Shown piece after piece: positions 22,221-33,865 of a stretch of 64,000 nt of DNA. The position numbers and the translations under genes are program-made. The stretch lies in the NCBI GenBank assembly GCA_029339195.1, contig JAPTJF010000080.1, forward strand, positions 1-64,000, written 5' to 3'. The notes under the pieces were generated by a model. It did no database searches, was not told the origin of the DNA, and saw nothing but the letters and a program-made list of their open reading frames with translations. Positions within the stretch are counted from its first letter, which is position 1, and every line of letters starts with the position of its first letter. Source of the stretch: Micractinium sp. NFX-FRZ (Eukaryota > Chlorophyta > Trebouxiophyceae > Chlorellales > Chlorellaceae).

Positions 22221-24554
22221 ATGTCGCAGAGCCTGTCCTTCTCAAACGTTCCGCTACCCGCCGTCTCCCGTGCTCCTGGCCGTCTTGGGCCGCCCCACTC
22301 ACCCCGCAAGCGCAATATGGCGTCGTCCGAGCCCGGGTTCAAGCGCCGGGCGCGTGCGGCTGCGGACGGGGCGCAGCCGCCGCCGCCAGCGCCCGCTGCA
22401 GCACCCGACGCCCAGGCAGGCGCAGACCAGCAGCCGCCAAAGGCGCGGCTGCGTGGGGCCATCCACCACTACGCCGTATTCGTGGCGCTGGCCATAGGTG
22501 ACGGCCCTGGGCAGGGCAGGAAGAGGCAGAGCGGAGAACAACAACGTGTCGCTTGGCGTCGCCGGTCGGTCCGCGCATCGCCAGCTTCGCCACGGTGCAG
22601 TCGCCAGCTTTCTGAGCGCACGTGGTTTGCTTCGCCTTACTGCGCAGGCATCATGCTCGTGTTGGACGCGCAGTCCCCACGGGCTCGCCTGGGCTGCCTG
22701 GTGTACACTCTGAGGTGAGGAGCACCCCTCTTGCCTGCCTGCCTGCCTGCCCGCACCCTCCCTGCCTGAGCACATGCTGGCGGCGGTCACAGCACGCACG
22801 TGGATGGATTGGCTGGGGCCAGAGGCAGACAACAGAAGTGGCACCGTGTGGCTCTGCGCTTTCCTCTATGAGGCAGCCAAGGCTCGCTCACTCAACCGCT
22901 CGAGTCATTGCCACGCTCCCCCCTTCACCTAACCCTCTCCTAACCCTCTCCTACCCCCCGCCATGGGCCGCCAGAAAGGGCCTGGCTTTTCGGTGTACTG
23001 CTCACCTGCCCCTCACCACGCCTTGCAGCCTGCACTGGACCCTGATGGTGCTTGCGTGTTCGGCGTTTGTGAAAGTTGCAAGCACTCCTCAACTCTCGCT
23101 GCTGCTGCTCACTGCCCTGCTTGCAGCACGACCTGCATGTTTGGCGTGTCGGCAACAATGCTAAGCACTTCTCAACTCACCCTCCGATGCAGCACGACCT
23201 GCATGTTTGGCGTGTCGGCGCTGTACCACCGCCCCAACTGGGCCCCAGACGCGCGCGCCCGCATGCGCCGCCTAGACCACGCCGCGATCTTCATGCTCAT
23301 CGCCGGAACCAACACCCCGCTCTCCCTCGTTGCTCTGGCGCCTGCACAGGTGGGGCCGAGCGGGGAAGGGCGTGTGTGCTGTGCCGGGTTGGGTTGGGTT
23401 GGGTTGGGTTGGGTTGGGTTGTGCTGGGCTCTGCTGCGCTGTGCTGTGCTGGGTTGGGCGGTGCAGTGTTGCTTGCCAGCCAGGCGGCTGGAGAGCTGGA
23501 TCTGCTCTGCCCCATCTGTGTGGTGCACTCCCGACCGATGCTTGGCCCGCCCGGCCGGTGTGCTGCACACCAGCGGTGCATCCCTGCCCGCCTGCCTGCC
23601 TGCCTGCCTGCCTTGTGTCCTGGCTAGTGCTGCCAGCGCAGCGCTCCCGCCAGTGCCGTTCCCATCTCCCAAGGCCCGACTGCACCCTCGCTGCAACTCA
23701 CCCCTCACTCCAACCCCCCGACCCCCCCAACCCTCCTCCTTCGTGATACAGTCCACCCGCCTGCTGTCCATGGTGTGGGGCGGCGCCGCGGCGGGCATGT
23801 CTCAGTGCCTCTTCTTCACCCACGCCCCCAAGGCCCTCTCCACCACGCTGTACATCGCGCTGGGCTGGGCGGTACTGCCTTTTGTGCAGCAGTACAGGGC
23901 AGCGCTGGCGGGCGTGGACGTGGCTCTCATCGTTGCCGGCGGCGTCATCTACTCCGTCGGGGTGAGCCGCCCTCTCCTTCTATTTAGTTTGGTGTAGTAA
24001 TGTGTAGTGTGCTGTGTAGTTGGTGTGAGGCGCTGCCAGGCGGGAGGCAGCACATACCTGCTGGAGGTGTAGAGGGACAGATGGCGTCATGTGCACGTTT
24101 GGGTTGCGGCGGGTGGGAGGACTTGGATGGCGGAGCGGGGGAAATGGTGGATGGGGCAAATGAATGGCGTAGTGGACGCGGGTGAGGCTGCATGCTCCGC
24201 TCTGGAAGTTCTCTCCTGCTGAGTTGGTAGGCAGTGAGGCACCCTGCACTGCTTACTGCGGGCGAGGCAGCAGCTGCTTCCTGCTGCCGCCTCGTTTCGG
24301 TCTGGCCTGCTTTTTCCAGCCGCACACGCAGCGCCTGCCCGCCCGCTCATCCTTCCCCCTCACGCCCTTCCGTCCCCTCCTTCCCCCTTCCCCTGCCCGG
24401 CCAGGCGCTGGTGTATGCGCTCAGGCGCCCCGACCCGGTGCCCCACGTGTTTGGTTACCACGAGGTCTTCCACGTGTGCGTCACGCTAGCGGCGCTCCTG
24501 CACTTTGTGGCCGTGTACCGCGTGGTCAACTCGCCGCTGGGAGCGCGGGGCTGA
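22221..24554 (+). CDS. Hemolysin III / PAQR family seven-helix membrane protein
   Basis: Exons 22221-22497, 22648-22714, 23193-23349, 23752-23961 and 24405-24554 join in phase to 286 residues (254 if translation starts at the ATG at 22317). The N-terminus is Pro/Ala-rich and basic. The family signature is the FGVSALYHRPNW segment followed by RMRRLDHAAIFMLIAGTNTP, with the conserved His and Asp that bind metal in PAQR proteins. The last helices end in FGYHEVFHVCVTLAALLHF, carrying the C-terminal H-x3-H pair. Despite the family name these are membrane receptors or hydrolase-like proteins (adiponectin receptor relatives); there is no evidence for a toxin role. Precise function and membrane are unknown. 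The intron before the 23193 exon contains earlier copies of that exon's start. Confidence 0.85.
23021..23160 (+). repeat. Earlier copies of the start of the hemolysin III-like exon 3
   Basis: The true exon starts at 23193 with CACGACCTGCATGTTTGGCG. The same 26 or so bases occur at 23127 behind their own TTGCAG acceptor. A more diverged unit lies at 23021-23095 (acceptor TTGCAG at 23023-23028). Both upstream copies also share the CAAGCACTCCTCAACTC / TAAGCACTTCTCAACTC spacer. Only the last copy continues into the family-conserved sequence. Confidence 0.85.
23385..23421 (+). repeat. Intronic (GGGTT)7 pentamer array
   Basis: Perfect tandem GGGTT units in the fourth hemolysin III-like exon's upstream intron, just after the donor at 23350. 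The runs of G at regular spacing could form a G-quadruplex on the transcript strand. Confidence 0.9.
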
Positions 24555-24989
24555 GCTGGCAGCAGCTGCGGCAGCGGGCTGGCGACTGCACCGAGGCTGC
24601 GCTGCGCTGGCAGCGAGGCATTTCAGCCTTGCTTGGTGGCCAGTGGGTAACTGTGCAGCAGGCTGCGCTCTTGCGTGGCTGTCCAGCACTCTCCAACCCT
24701 GCCAACAGCAAGTCTGCCGTTCGCTGTTGCGTTGCTGCCGCCTGCTCCTTGCCCCCACCACAGCCCGGCAAGAGTTATTGAAATGCGCTGCACCTGGGCC
24801 TCAACCTCCACCTGCTGAGAGTATGACGCAACGTTTGATCTGATGAATGGCGTGCATTGCAATGAATGTGTCACAAATGAATGCATTGGACTGAACGTGT
24901 AAATTGGGCAGCACGAAATGAGCACTGCAGAGGACAGGGCAGGCAAGGAAAGGAGGGGGCTAGTGCCACGGCACGCGCTCCCGCTGCCC
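24555..24989. other. Convergent intergenic region
   Basis: 3' UTRs of the hemolysin III-like gene (+) and the Rtt106-like gene (-). A TGTAA at 24898-24902 on the plus strand, 344 bases past the stop, is a good candidate polyadenylation signal for the former. Confidence 0.5.
24898..24902 (+). terminator. Candidate polyadenylation signal TGTAA, hemolysin III-like gene
   Basis: TGTAA in an AT-rich patch between the convergent genes. Confidence 0.5.
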
Positions 24990-27900
24990 TCAGCTGCTGC
25001 GCGGCCGCTTGGCGCCGCGCTGCCCGCCGCTGCCGCCCTCGCCCCGGATCATGATTTGCAGCTGCCCGGTGGAGAAGTCATCCTCACTGACCAGCTCCAC
25101 TGAACCATCCTCCTCATCATCCTCATCTGAGCTGGCATCATCTGAGCTGGCATCGTCTGAGCTGTCGCCTGAGCTCGCCTCCTCCTCTTCCTCCGGCAGC
25201 GCCGCCTCCCCCTCAGAGCCCTCCCCCCCGCCAGCGGCAGCTGCGTCGGCCGGCCCCCCTGCAGCGATCGGGCGGGGGCTTTCATCACGAGTGCTGAGTG
25301 GCGGGGTGGGGTGGGGTGACATCCATGCAGGTTGGGCTGGCAAGGGGCACAGGCAGACAGGCAGGCCGGCAGGCTGCGGGGCACGGGCTTGTGCAGTCCA
25401 AGTCGGGGCCACGCCTCCCCACCTGAGCGCTTCCGCTTGGCGCCGCCGCTGCTGCTGCCGCCGCCGCTGGAGCGCTGCCCCGCGGCCGCGTCACCCTCCT
25501 CCTCCTCCTCGTCTGAGCTGCTGACGGGATTGAAGTCCTCATCCTGCCCGTCAGTTGGGGTAGCATTGTGGTTTTCGTCAGATGCAGAGACCGGCATTTA
25601 AAGAGATTAGAGGTAGGGGAGGAGGCAGAGGTGGCATTGACATCCTCGGCCGTTATGGTTGGATGTTAGGGTTGTAAATATTCCCGACGGTGCCACTAAG
25701 AAGCACCAGGCCGGAACAGGTGTGGGCCGGCCCCCCATGCCAGCAATACGCGGCAGCTGGGCAGCAGCAGCAGCAGCAGCAGGAGGGGTACGGGGTGACC
25801 TCACCACCCAATTCCCGCCACCCACACCCCTACCCCCACCCCACCTCTGGGTCATCCGAGTCCTCATCATCTTCACCGTCCTCCTCTGCTGCCGCTGTTG
25901 CCTCGCCGCTGCCGCCCTCACCGCCCTCTTCATCAGAGCTTGCCTCCGCCCCCACAGCAAGCCGGCACTTGCGGATGTAGTCTGCAGGTGGGCGAGCAGG
26001 CAGGTGGGCGGGCGGGCAGAGAGTGGGCGAGCGAGCAGGTCTCACAGCGGACGTGGTCTGCAGCACAAGTGCAGGATGGCAGATGATGTGGGATCAGTAT
26101 GTAAGCAGCAGATAGCAATGCAACGCTGCTGCTGGTTGCTTGAAAATTGGGCACACTGAGCAGCGCAACACCGCGCCCCCACTTACCCTCCGCCCACCCC
26201 CCTCCTCACTCCCCGTCACTTCGATTCGAGCAGCCACGCCAAACTCCCCTGCCTCTCTGCCCCTCGGACTCCCTTTCCCAACCCCAATCAGCAGTCATTT
26301 TCTTTCCAGCCGCCTCACCCTCAATCCCCGCCACCTCGCTGCGCGCAATCATGCCAAACTCCACGGCGGGGGCGCCCCCCTTGAGGTGCACCACCAGATC
26401 AAATGTGGAGGAGGTGCCTCCCGCACGCATCAGCTCCACGCTGGCGATGCGCGAGTGCGGCAGGAACAGCTGGGGCTGCACAGCGGGCGGTAAGGGAGGA
26501 AGGGAGGGAGGGGCGAATGGGGGGAGGTCAGGGGGAGAGAGGGAGAGCAGCAGCAAGTGCAGCTCCAGGCTCGCGGTGCAAGAGTGGGTGGCGGGTGGGT
26601 GGAGTAGGTGGCGTGCAGCTGTGCACTCTGATTTTGCAAGGCCGGGAGGAAAGCGAGCAGCTGGTTGATTGCAGGGCCACCAAGCGGCCAACCAGAGCCA
26701 GGGGGCCTGCCGGCACAGAGGTGTGCCCTCCCGAAGCGGCAGGCACAGAGTTGTCCCCTCCCGAGACGGCAGGCACAGAGGTGCCCCACCCCCCAAGCGC
26801 AGCGGTACTTGCCGCTTCCAGGAAGCAGAGGGCGGAGGGCAGGGGGTAGAGGAAGCCGTCGCGCGCCTTGACGTGCGCCTTGACGCCTGCACGTGGAAAG
26901 GCAGGCAAGGTGGCTGGTGCAGTGATGGTCGTGGGCTGGCAACGTAAGATTCGTGAGCTCAACTGGGCACCAAGGGAGCGTGCCGCTGCTCGCCAGCAGA
27001 GCAGGGGCAATGCAGTGCAGAGGCAGCATCACTGACGGGCCACAAGCCGCATCAGGACAGGCCATCCCACGTGCGCCCCTTCCCTGGCCCCCAGGTGGCC
27101 CCCTGGCCCCCGACACACCAGCACCGCGGTGTGCCACGTCAGCACTGAGTGTACCACGTCAGCACTACAGCATGCCACGTCAGCGTGCCACCTCACCTGC
27201 CGCCTGGTTGGCGGACTGGAAGTACTGCGGGTCTGGGCTCACAAAGCTGGCGGCACCCGGGCCGCCCGGTATCGCACTGCATGGATCGGCAGAGGGAGGG
27301 ACAGCAGGGCAGGGGCGGGGCAGGGCAGCGGTGGGTGGTCAAGCCAGCGCAGGAGGGCGGCACGTGGGCAAACAGCAGGGGGAGGCACTGACCGGGGCTT
27401 GGCAGGCGGGGCCGGGCGGGCGAGCGGGCAGGCGGGCGGGGCTTGACCATGGGCACTCGAGGCGCAATACAGGAAGGAAACGACGGCATGCAAACACTTT
27501 TGAAGGCTGCATTCCGGCACAGCGGGCGCCCACCCGCTCACCCCAGTGCCTGGCAGAGCACCACGGGGGCCGGCCCCTGCAGGCGGCTGCCTCCTGTTGG
27601 GTCCAGCGGTGAGGCCACGTCCAGCTGGGCGCCTGCTGTGGTCTGGATGACCACAGCAGACAGCACGGTCTTGCCGTTCATCACCTTGGCGTCGCTGCAG
27701 TGCCGGGCATGGGGGCCAAGAAAGGCGGGAGTGCAGAGCGTGGGCGGGGGCGGAGGGCGGGGGGCAGGGAGGGTGTTGCCAAGGATGGCGAAGCAGAGCC
27801 GCTGCAGCCAAAGCGACTGTGCCGGATGCACCCGGCCATGCAGCAGCACACCTCTCCGCTTGTGCAGCTGCACTCCCTGCCGCACGGGGACCTGCATCCC

Positions 27901-28645
27901 CGCTGCTTGGCACCCTTCTACTCTCCACCCAGTCCACTGTTGCATTCCACTTCACGGGCCTTGCCTGTCGAGCGCCAGATAGAGCAGCACCTTGCCCTTG
28001 GTGTCCCCCGGGATCTGGTCAATGATCTGCAGCACCCAACAAAGTTGTAACTGAACTAGGGGTTGGCAGCACCCACAAACGGTGTCGACTCGGGGCAGGG
28101 GCAGGCGCTGGGCGGGGGCATGCGGCATTGTACCGCAGGCCACTGCCGTCTGTCGGCGGCGCCCTTGGCAGGCGCTCACCGCCACATGCTTGATTGCACC
28201 CCACGGCACCGCCACATCCTGCTTGGCTGTCTTCACCAGCAGGTAGTCCTTGAACAGAGCCAGCTGCTGCTTGCCCCTGCACGTTGCAGAGGCAGGTAGG
28301 TTGACAGGGGGACAAAGGTGGCGGCGGGTGGCGGCGGGTGGGCTTTCATCACTTCGGCGCGCACCTGGGGCTCAGGAACATGAGTCCATCAATGACACAC
28401 AGTGCGCCGTCCAGCGAGGCGCGCTCTCCTGGCGCTGCTGTCAGCGGAGCTGCCGGCTGCCCATCGTTTGCCGCCGTCGCTGCTGCTGCTGCTTCTGCTG
28501 CTGCACCCTCAGCTCCGCTCTCTTTTATCACTTCCGCGATCAGCCCCGGAATGTCGCTGCCATCGACCAGACCGGCACTCTCAAGTGACGTGAGCAGGCG
28601 GGGGCCGCTGGGGCAGAACTTGACTACCTCCCGCAGCGTCTGCAT
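24990..28645 (-). CDS. Rtt106-like tandem PH-domain histone chaperone
   Basis: About ten minus-strand exons, from the ATG at 28645 to the stop at 24990-24992. Order: an N-terminal helical part (REVVKFCPSGPRLL) with an Ala-rich linker; a first PH-like unit (LFKDYLLVKTAKQDVAVPWG, then IPGDTKGKVLLYLALD); a second PH-like unit of the Rtt106 type (KARDGFLYPLPSALCFLEA, then RIASVELMRAGG with STFDLVVHLKGG and EYIRK-like DYIRKCRL); then a long Asp/Glu/Ser tail with basic AKRKRSG and AKRPRSS ends. This layout matches Rtt106/Pob3-type chaperones that bind H3-H4 and act in the nucleus in replication-coupled assembly or transcription; no HMG box and no SSRP1 N-terminal domain are seen. Two introns use GC donors (27963-27964 and 26811-26812). 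An additional 5' exon ending at 28714 (…WRLLFEQ) with a GC donor may extend the protein upstream. Confidence 0.7.
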
Positions 28646-30475
28646 GTTGTAAGCAATAAGCCAACTGCGAGGCAATTGCGCAGCGCCGCCTCGAACGGGC
28701 ATTGCTAACTTGCCTGTTCAAACAGCAGCCGCCAGGCGGGCGCCGATGCTGATTTCCGGCTCCCGCCACAACTTTGAAACCCCTCGAGTAGAAAAGCGTA
28801 TTGAGACTTCAAGCCAGCAGAAGGGCATTTAATTGCTGTGAGATGCTTCTCTGGCTTCAAGCGCATGCGGCGCTCTGGTGCAACCGGGCTGCCGCGCCCG
28901 CTCCTGCCACGCCAAGGCAAAAGCACTCCATTGAAGAGAGCCTCGGATGCAGTGTGTAGTCATGTTCGTGCAAAGAACATGTACATGCTTTGTGGTCATG
29001 ATAATGGAGCCTGTGACCCACGTTTGGCGCGGGCACGGCACTGCACAGCACGCTGTGCCACGCTGGTTGGGCCCGCGTGGCGGCCCCACGACGCCGCCAG
29101 CCATTCTGAGCCAGCTCCTGCACGACTATCCTTGGCTGCCCGTCAGCAGCATTTCAAGCCGCTTCCCAGTCCCTGAGCGCCCTAGCCTGCCGCCAGGGGG
29201 AATGGCCCTTGCCAACGAGCTTCCTTTTGCCGCCACCTTCACTACGCTCGACGGCGCCGTCCTTAGAAGGTGGAACCTGCTAGCAGCAAGCATTCTTATA
29301 CGCACCAAGCCGCCCAGGCCCGACAACACCTAGGGCTATCGCAATCTCGAGATTTGACTGCACGTTTCCGAGGCTCCATCTGCTCCTTACCGAAGCACCC
29401 GACGGCATCTCGGTGCGTCAGAGGGTGAATACGGCGATTTCCAGGCGGTGGACCCCCTCGCGGCGGCGCAGCGTCTGCCGCCTTTGGCGCCCTTGGGCGG
29501 CGGCGGCAAGCTTGCGGAGGACACGGCGTCACCCCTGACTTTAACCGTGTTGCTGAGTGTCTCATCAGGTGCGACGGGACGCCATGTTCCTGGTGCTTTA
29601 GGAATTCCAACAAGCTTGCCTGGGTGCAGCTGCCCAGGGAGCGGGGCACGGGTAGGAGCCTAGGCAGCGGCTCCCTGCCGCCAGTCGTGCCCCCCATGAA
29701 AGAGGGACACCTTTCTGTTGATACCCCTCCTCCTTCCTCTGCCACATTCATGAATGCAGGCTCACAGTCTGGCTGCCATCACCAGGAGTGTGTGACGAGT
29801 GGCATACGCCCACAGGCCCCCCCGAGATGCCTGCACGACGGCAAGGCCAGCGCAACCTGCAAACGCCGCAGCCGTGGCAATCGCCGTGGATGCAGCAGCA
29901 GCTGTCCTGTTTCAAATTTGCCCTTCATGAGTTGTTCTATTGCAATCTTAGGCCCAGCACACATTTGCCTAACGCTGTACCGGGAGCCCTTTTCGGGTGT
30001 AAAGTGATGTGCTGGTACGGCCGCCTTGCCGAGAGGGACACTGAAGGCGCGAGGGCTGCGCATATGAAGACACAGCAGCAGCAGCATGTGATGCAAGCGG
30101 ACATGTAGAACAGTACCTAGGAATCAGTCCTGTGGGAGCAGCAGCAGCCCACTAGCCAGATTCCTGCCAGGTGGCGCATCTTTGCGGCCGCATCGCAGCA
30201 AGCCCAGCAGCGCACCCTGCCCAGCGTCCAGAGCGGACCTTAGCAACGCCTTACCCAGGCTTGCACTGACTCTTGACTTGCTTGCAAAGGCTGTCTTGCG
30301 GAAACCCTTTCCGTTGGGCTTACCAAACGTGTGACGTGACCCACTCTGTCAAGTACCCGCCCGCCTCACCCCACGCCCGAATTCACTTGGCAAGCCCGCC
30401 GCTGTACAGGCTTCGGGGCTGCGGTTGGCTCGGGTTCGCCCTGACTTGAGGGTTGAGGTGGGGTTGAGTCAAGAA
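28646..30475. other. Intergenic, divergent (Rtt106-like and bZIP genes)
   Basis: No convincing gene. A possible first exon of the Rtt106-like gene lies at about 28714-28865 on the minus strand. The rest, including 29000-30400, has only short random open frames and no RNA gene that I can recognise. Confidence 0.5.
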
Positions 30476-31704
30476 ATGGCGTCCCTCGGTCTGCCGGGCC
30501 TGGATTCACTCAACACAGGCAATGAACTGCAGAGGCTCCTAGCCGGGCTGCAGCACCAGCAGAAGCAAGGTTTTGAGCAGCAGCAGCAGCAGCAGCAGGC
30601 CGCGGTAGCGGAGGCGGCGGCGAAGCGGCAGCGACTTGCCGGGACAGTGAATGGCAGTGACGCCGGCCAGCTGATGGGAGCCCTGGACGTAGCAGGTGAG
30701 CGCTCAGGCTGCCGCTGTCTAAGGGTGCTGCGCTGGAGATGCCCGCCAGCGTTGCCCGCCGGCGGTGCCGCCAGGCCGGCAGCTCGGCCGGCCCTGTCAT
30801 AACTTCAGCGACACGTGCATCACCCCTTCCCAAATTGCAATCACCCTAAAGCCTCCCCGCCCCTGCCCCGCCGCTGCCGTCCTCCGTGTGCTGCAGCGGC
30901 CTCCCAGGGCATGCAGCAGCAGCTGGCCTCTCTTTCCAACCCGCTGGGCCTCTCCCTCCCTTTCCTGCCGCTGGGCAACAGCGCCAGCAACGGCAACATT
31001 CAGGCCATGAACAACGGCCATGGCTTCGGGCAGCTGCAGCAGCAACTGCAACTGCAACAGCAGCAGCAGCAGCAGCAGGGCATGCTGGCGGCCTCTGCGC
31101 TGCACGGCTTCAACGCTGGTACAGGCATGCTGCCGCCAGCCCAACAGCAGCAGGTGCAGCACCACCAGCACCAGCACGGCGTGGGCAGCGGCGGCAGCCA
31201 CAGCCACGACGGCACGGACAGCGGGGAGGAGGGCAGCGGGGAGGGGCACCGGCGCGGCAGCAAGCGCAGCAGCGAGGAGCGGCTCAACGCAAACAAGGAG
31301 AAGAACCGGCGCGCGCAGCAGCGCTTCAGGTGTGCACTTATTTTGTTCAGAATGAAGCCGCGAGGGCGAAGAGCCGACAGCTCTGGTATGGGGCGGGGGG
31401 CCTCAGCAGTCGAGAGTTTGCTGCGTCCCTCCTTGGGGGCGCCGAGGAGGACGCAGCTGAGGAGCACTTGCCCTTCGGGAGCCCGCCCGTCCACCTGCCT
31501 AACCCTCATCCTTCCTCTCCCATTCCCTGATTGCAGGCTGCGCCAAAAGGAGAAGATGCAGTGGCTGGAGGCGGAGCTGCAGCGCCTGAAGGCGCTGTGT
31601 GCCGCACACAACATCGACCCGGCACCCAACGTGGCACCGCCAGTGGCGCTGCACAGCGTCCCCGCACCGGCCGGCGCAGCGGGGCCCTCCCTGCCGCTGC
31701 CGAC

Positions 31705-31745
<41 letters not shown>

Positions 31746-32782
31746 TGGATGCGCAAGTCAGGGCAGATGCGGCGCAGCAGGCGGGGGCGGCGGCTGCACA
31801 GGCGATGCAGCAGCAGGCGATGAGGCAGCAGCCGGCGGCGCAACCCTGCACTGAGCAGGCAAGTGTGCCTGGGGCTGGCTGCTCATTTCATTGCATTGAC
31901 GAAACATGTGCATGCTTCTATGTGCCTGCTGGGCGAGAGCTCATGTTCCGGCGCAGGGCATTCAGCCGGCCAGCAGTTTGGCCGCATGCTTTTCTAGTGC
32001 CGCCCTGCATCCATGCCATTGCCGGCAATGCCGGCGGTACAACCCTGATCTGGAACCCAAACCCTAACCCTCAACCTACCCTCTGTACTGCCACTTCCTG
32101 TACTGCCATCCCCGGTACTGCAGATGTACGAGGAGCTGGAGGTCATGCTGGACCGCTGCCCCTCCGTGCCCAGCAACACCGCCATCGCCTACCTCACGGT
32201 GCGTGCGTGCGTGCATTGTGCCTCAGGGCAAGAGGGGCCTGCCCGGCAGCCTGCCTGGCCCGTTTGCCGCCGCGCTGCCCAGGCCCCAGCGGTTGCAGCA
32301 CCTTGCCCGAGCTCTCCCAGGCTTCTCTGCGCAACTGAAAGCCGTGTGGCTGCATGCCTGCCGGCAGGAGGCGCGCAGGCAAGTGCGCGCGCTGTGTGTG
32401 GGCGTGCCTGATCTTCGTGCTGAATATCGCATCGCTTGTGCCTGTGGGTGCCCTGCAGGCCTTCCAGCGTGCGGATGCCGAGACCAAGCGCTGCCAGTAC
32501 CGCTCCCTGCGCCGGCGGTACGAGTGCGCCCGCATGGAGGAAGTGGCCTCCTGCATCTCACACTGGCTGATGGGGGGAGCCCCCGGCACCGCCGCCGCTG
32601 CCGCTGCCGCCGCACCGGCTGCAGCTGCCGCCCCCGTGCCCACGCCCGGAGCGTCCACAGGAAGCCCCACTGAGGCGGGCGCGGCCGCCGTCGCTGCTGC
32701 TCATGCAGCCGTGGACGGCGCCCTCCGTGCCGCGGCGGGCTCCCCGCCGCCCGCCGCGGTCGATGGGGCCCAGCAGCAATAG
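30476..32782 (+). CDS. Glutamine-rich bZIP transcription factor
   Basis: Exons 30476-30695, 30897-31329, 31537-31858, 32124-32198 and 32459-32782 join in phase to 457 residues. The N-terminal half is rich in Gln and His (three poly-Gln runs; HHQHQHGVGSGGSHSHD). The basic region reads NKEKNRRAQQRFRLRQKEK and is split by intron 2; it is of the YAP/AP-1-like NRRAQxRFR kind and is followed by a short leucine zipper (WLEAELQRLKALCAAHN). A 13-Gln run follows. The last two exons (MYEELEVMLDRCPSVPSNTA; RADAETKRCQYRSLRRRYE) form a helical C-terminal region I do not recognise, ending in an Ala-rich tail. It should act in the nucleus as a sequence-specific regulator; targets cannot be inferred. Intron 3 has a consensus GC donor (CAG|GCAAGT at 31859). 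Confidence 0.85.
32048..32080 (+). repeat. Short telomere-like CCCTAA stretch in bZIP intron 3
   Basis: ACCCAAACCCTAACCCTC resembles two or three plant-type telomere units. Too short to be a telomere remnant with any confidence. Confidence 0.4.
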
Positions 32783-33353
32783 GCGGCAGGCTATTGGAGA
32801 TGCCTGGGCTGCTGCCTGCCTGCCTGCTTGCTGTGGACAAACAAACAACACGAGAGCTCCCTGGCGCGCAGCCGCCGGACCGGCTGGACGCCTTACAAGC
32901 GACCTTTAGACCTTCCCCACTACCGCAACGCTGCTTTGTGCTGCCGCCCGCCTGCGCCAGTGGGGTACCATGTGCGGCAGGTCCGCCCCCCGCAACACCG
33001 CCTGGTCCCATGACCGCGCACATTCTTCCACGCTCCTCACTCTTTGCATTTCCCGATTCTTTTCATCACTTCTTCCCCATCCTCTTTTCCCTTTGATTGC
33101 GCCTTTGCCCCCCATCAACCCGCACCCTTTTCACCACACTGCCTCGCTCCCTCCCCCACATTGATGCGCCCGCTGTGCTCCGCTGTGCCTCACAACGCGA
33201 TTCAGCAATGAAACGCGTCATCACTGCAAACAGGCATTTGAACAAGCATGTCAACAGGCTTGGTGTGCCTGTCGCCGCAACCCCAACCCACCTCATCCCT
33301 ACCACCGTGGTCCCACCGGCACCCCATGTCCCGCCCCCCCGTCGGCAAAGGCC

Positions 33354-33379
33354 TCCCCCCCCCCCCCCCCCCCCCCCCC
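33354..33379 (+). repeat. Poly-C run
   Basis: Homopolymer of about 26 C, interrupted by nothing visible, in non-coding DNA between convergent genes; length may be affected by sequencing. Confidence 0.9.
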
Positions 33380-33711
33380 TCCCAGCACTGCGCTGTGCGG
33401 CACACCCATTTGTCACGTAGCTAGCTCACAAACCACCGTCTCCTATCTTTTCCTCTGTCAACGTGTTGCTCGCCGTTGTTTCCCTCGCTCGCACTTGCAG
33501 TGGCCACCGTTCCAAGCCCCCCTCAAGCCTCCTGCAGCAAGCCTTTTCCTCCTGCCCCGCATTGCTGGCCCCCGGCCCCACGATACAGAAAAGAACCCTT
33601 GTAGCCTTTGCCTGGCATGCTCAACAGGTCTCAATATGCCCCATGCTCAACAGGTCTCAATATGCCCCATTCTTTTGCCAGGCCACAGCGCCCCACCCCA
33701 TCTTGCCTTTC

Positions 33712-33716
33712 TTACA
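33712..33716 (-). terminator. Candidate polyadenylation signal for the membrane protein gene
   Basis: TTACA on the plus strand is TGTAA on the minus strand, 150 bases past the stop at 33866. Confidence 0.45.
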
Positions 33717-33865
33717 TGCAACAAGAGCAAACTCTGGAGCAGCCAATGTCACAAAGGTGGCCACAGAGGGTGGCGGCATGAGGCATGGCCGCGGGGACAG
33801 TTTGTGCAATGCGTGACGAGCTAGCATGGGCAGTGTGTGTGAGCAATCAAGGCAGCAAGGGGCAG

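Larger units (their letters stand above)
32783..33865. other. Convergent intergenic region
   Basis: 3' flanks of the bZIP gene (+) and the membrane protein gene (-). Contains a C homopolymer at 33354-33379 and two adjacent 27-base direct repeats (TGCTCAACAGGTCTCAATAT core) at 33617-33667. No gene seen. Confidence 0.55.

Noticed and set aside
23387..23421. Telomere repeat array
   Set aside because: The unit is five bases (GGGTT) rather than TTTAGGG or TTAGGG and it sits inside an intron.
22221..24554. Pore-forming toxin from the name hemolysin III
   Set aside because: The sequence is a PAQR-type seven-helix protein with conserved His/Asp residues and no toxin features.
24990..28645. SSRP1/Pob3 subunit of FACT
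   Set aside because: The second PH-like unit is similar, but the SSRP1 N-terminal dimerisation domain and HMG box are missing, so Rtt106-like is the better call.
32048..32080. Interstitial telomere or chromosome fusion point
   Set aside because: Only two to three imperfect units within an intron, compatible with chance.
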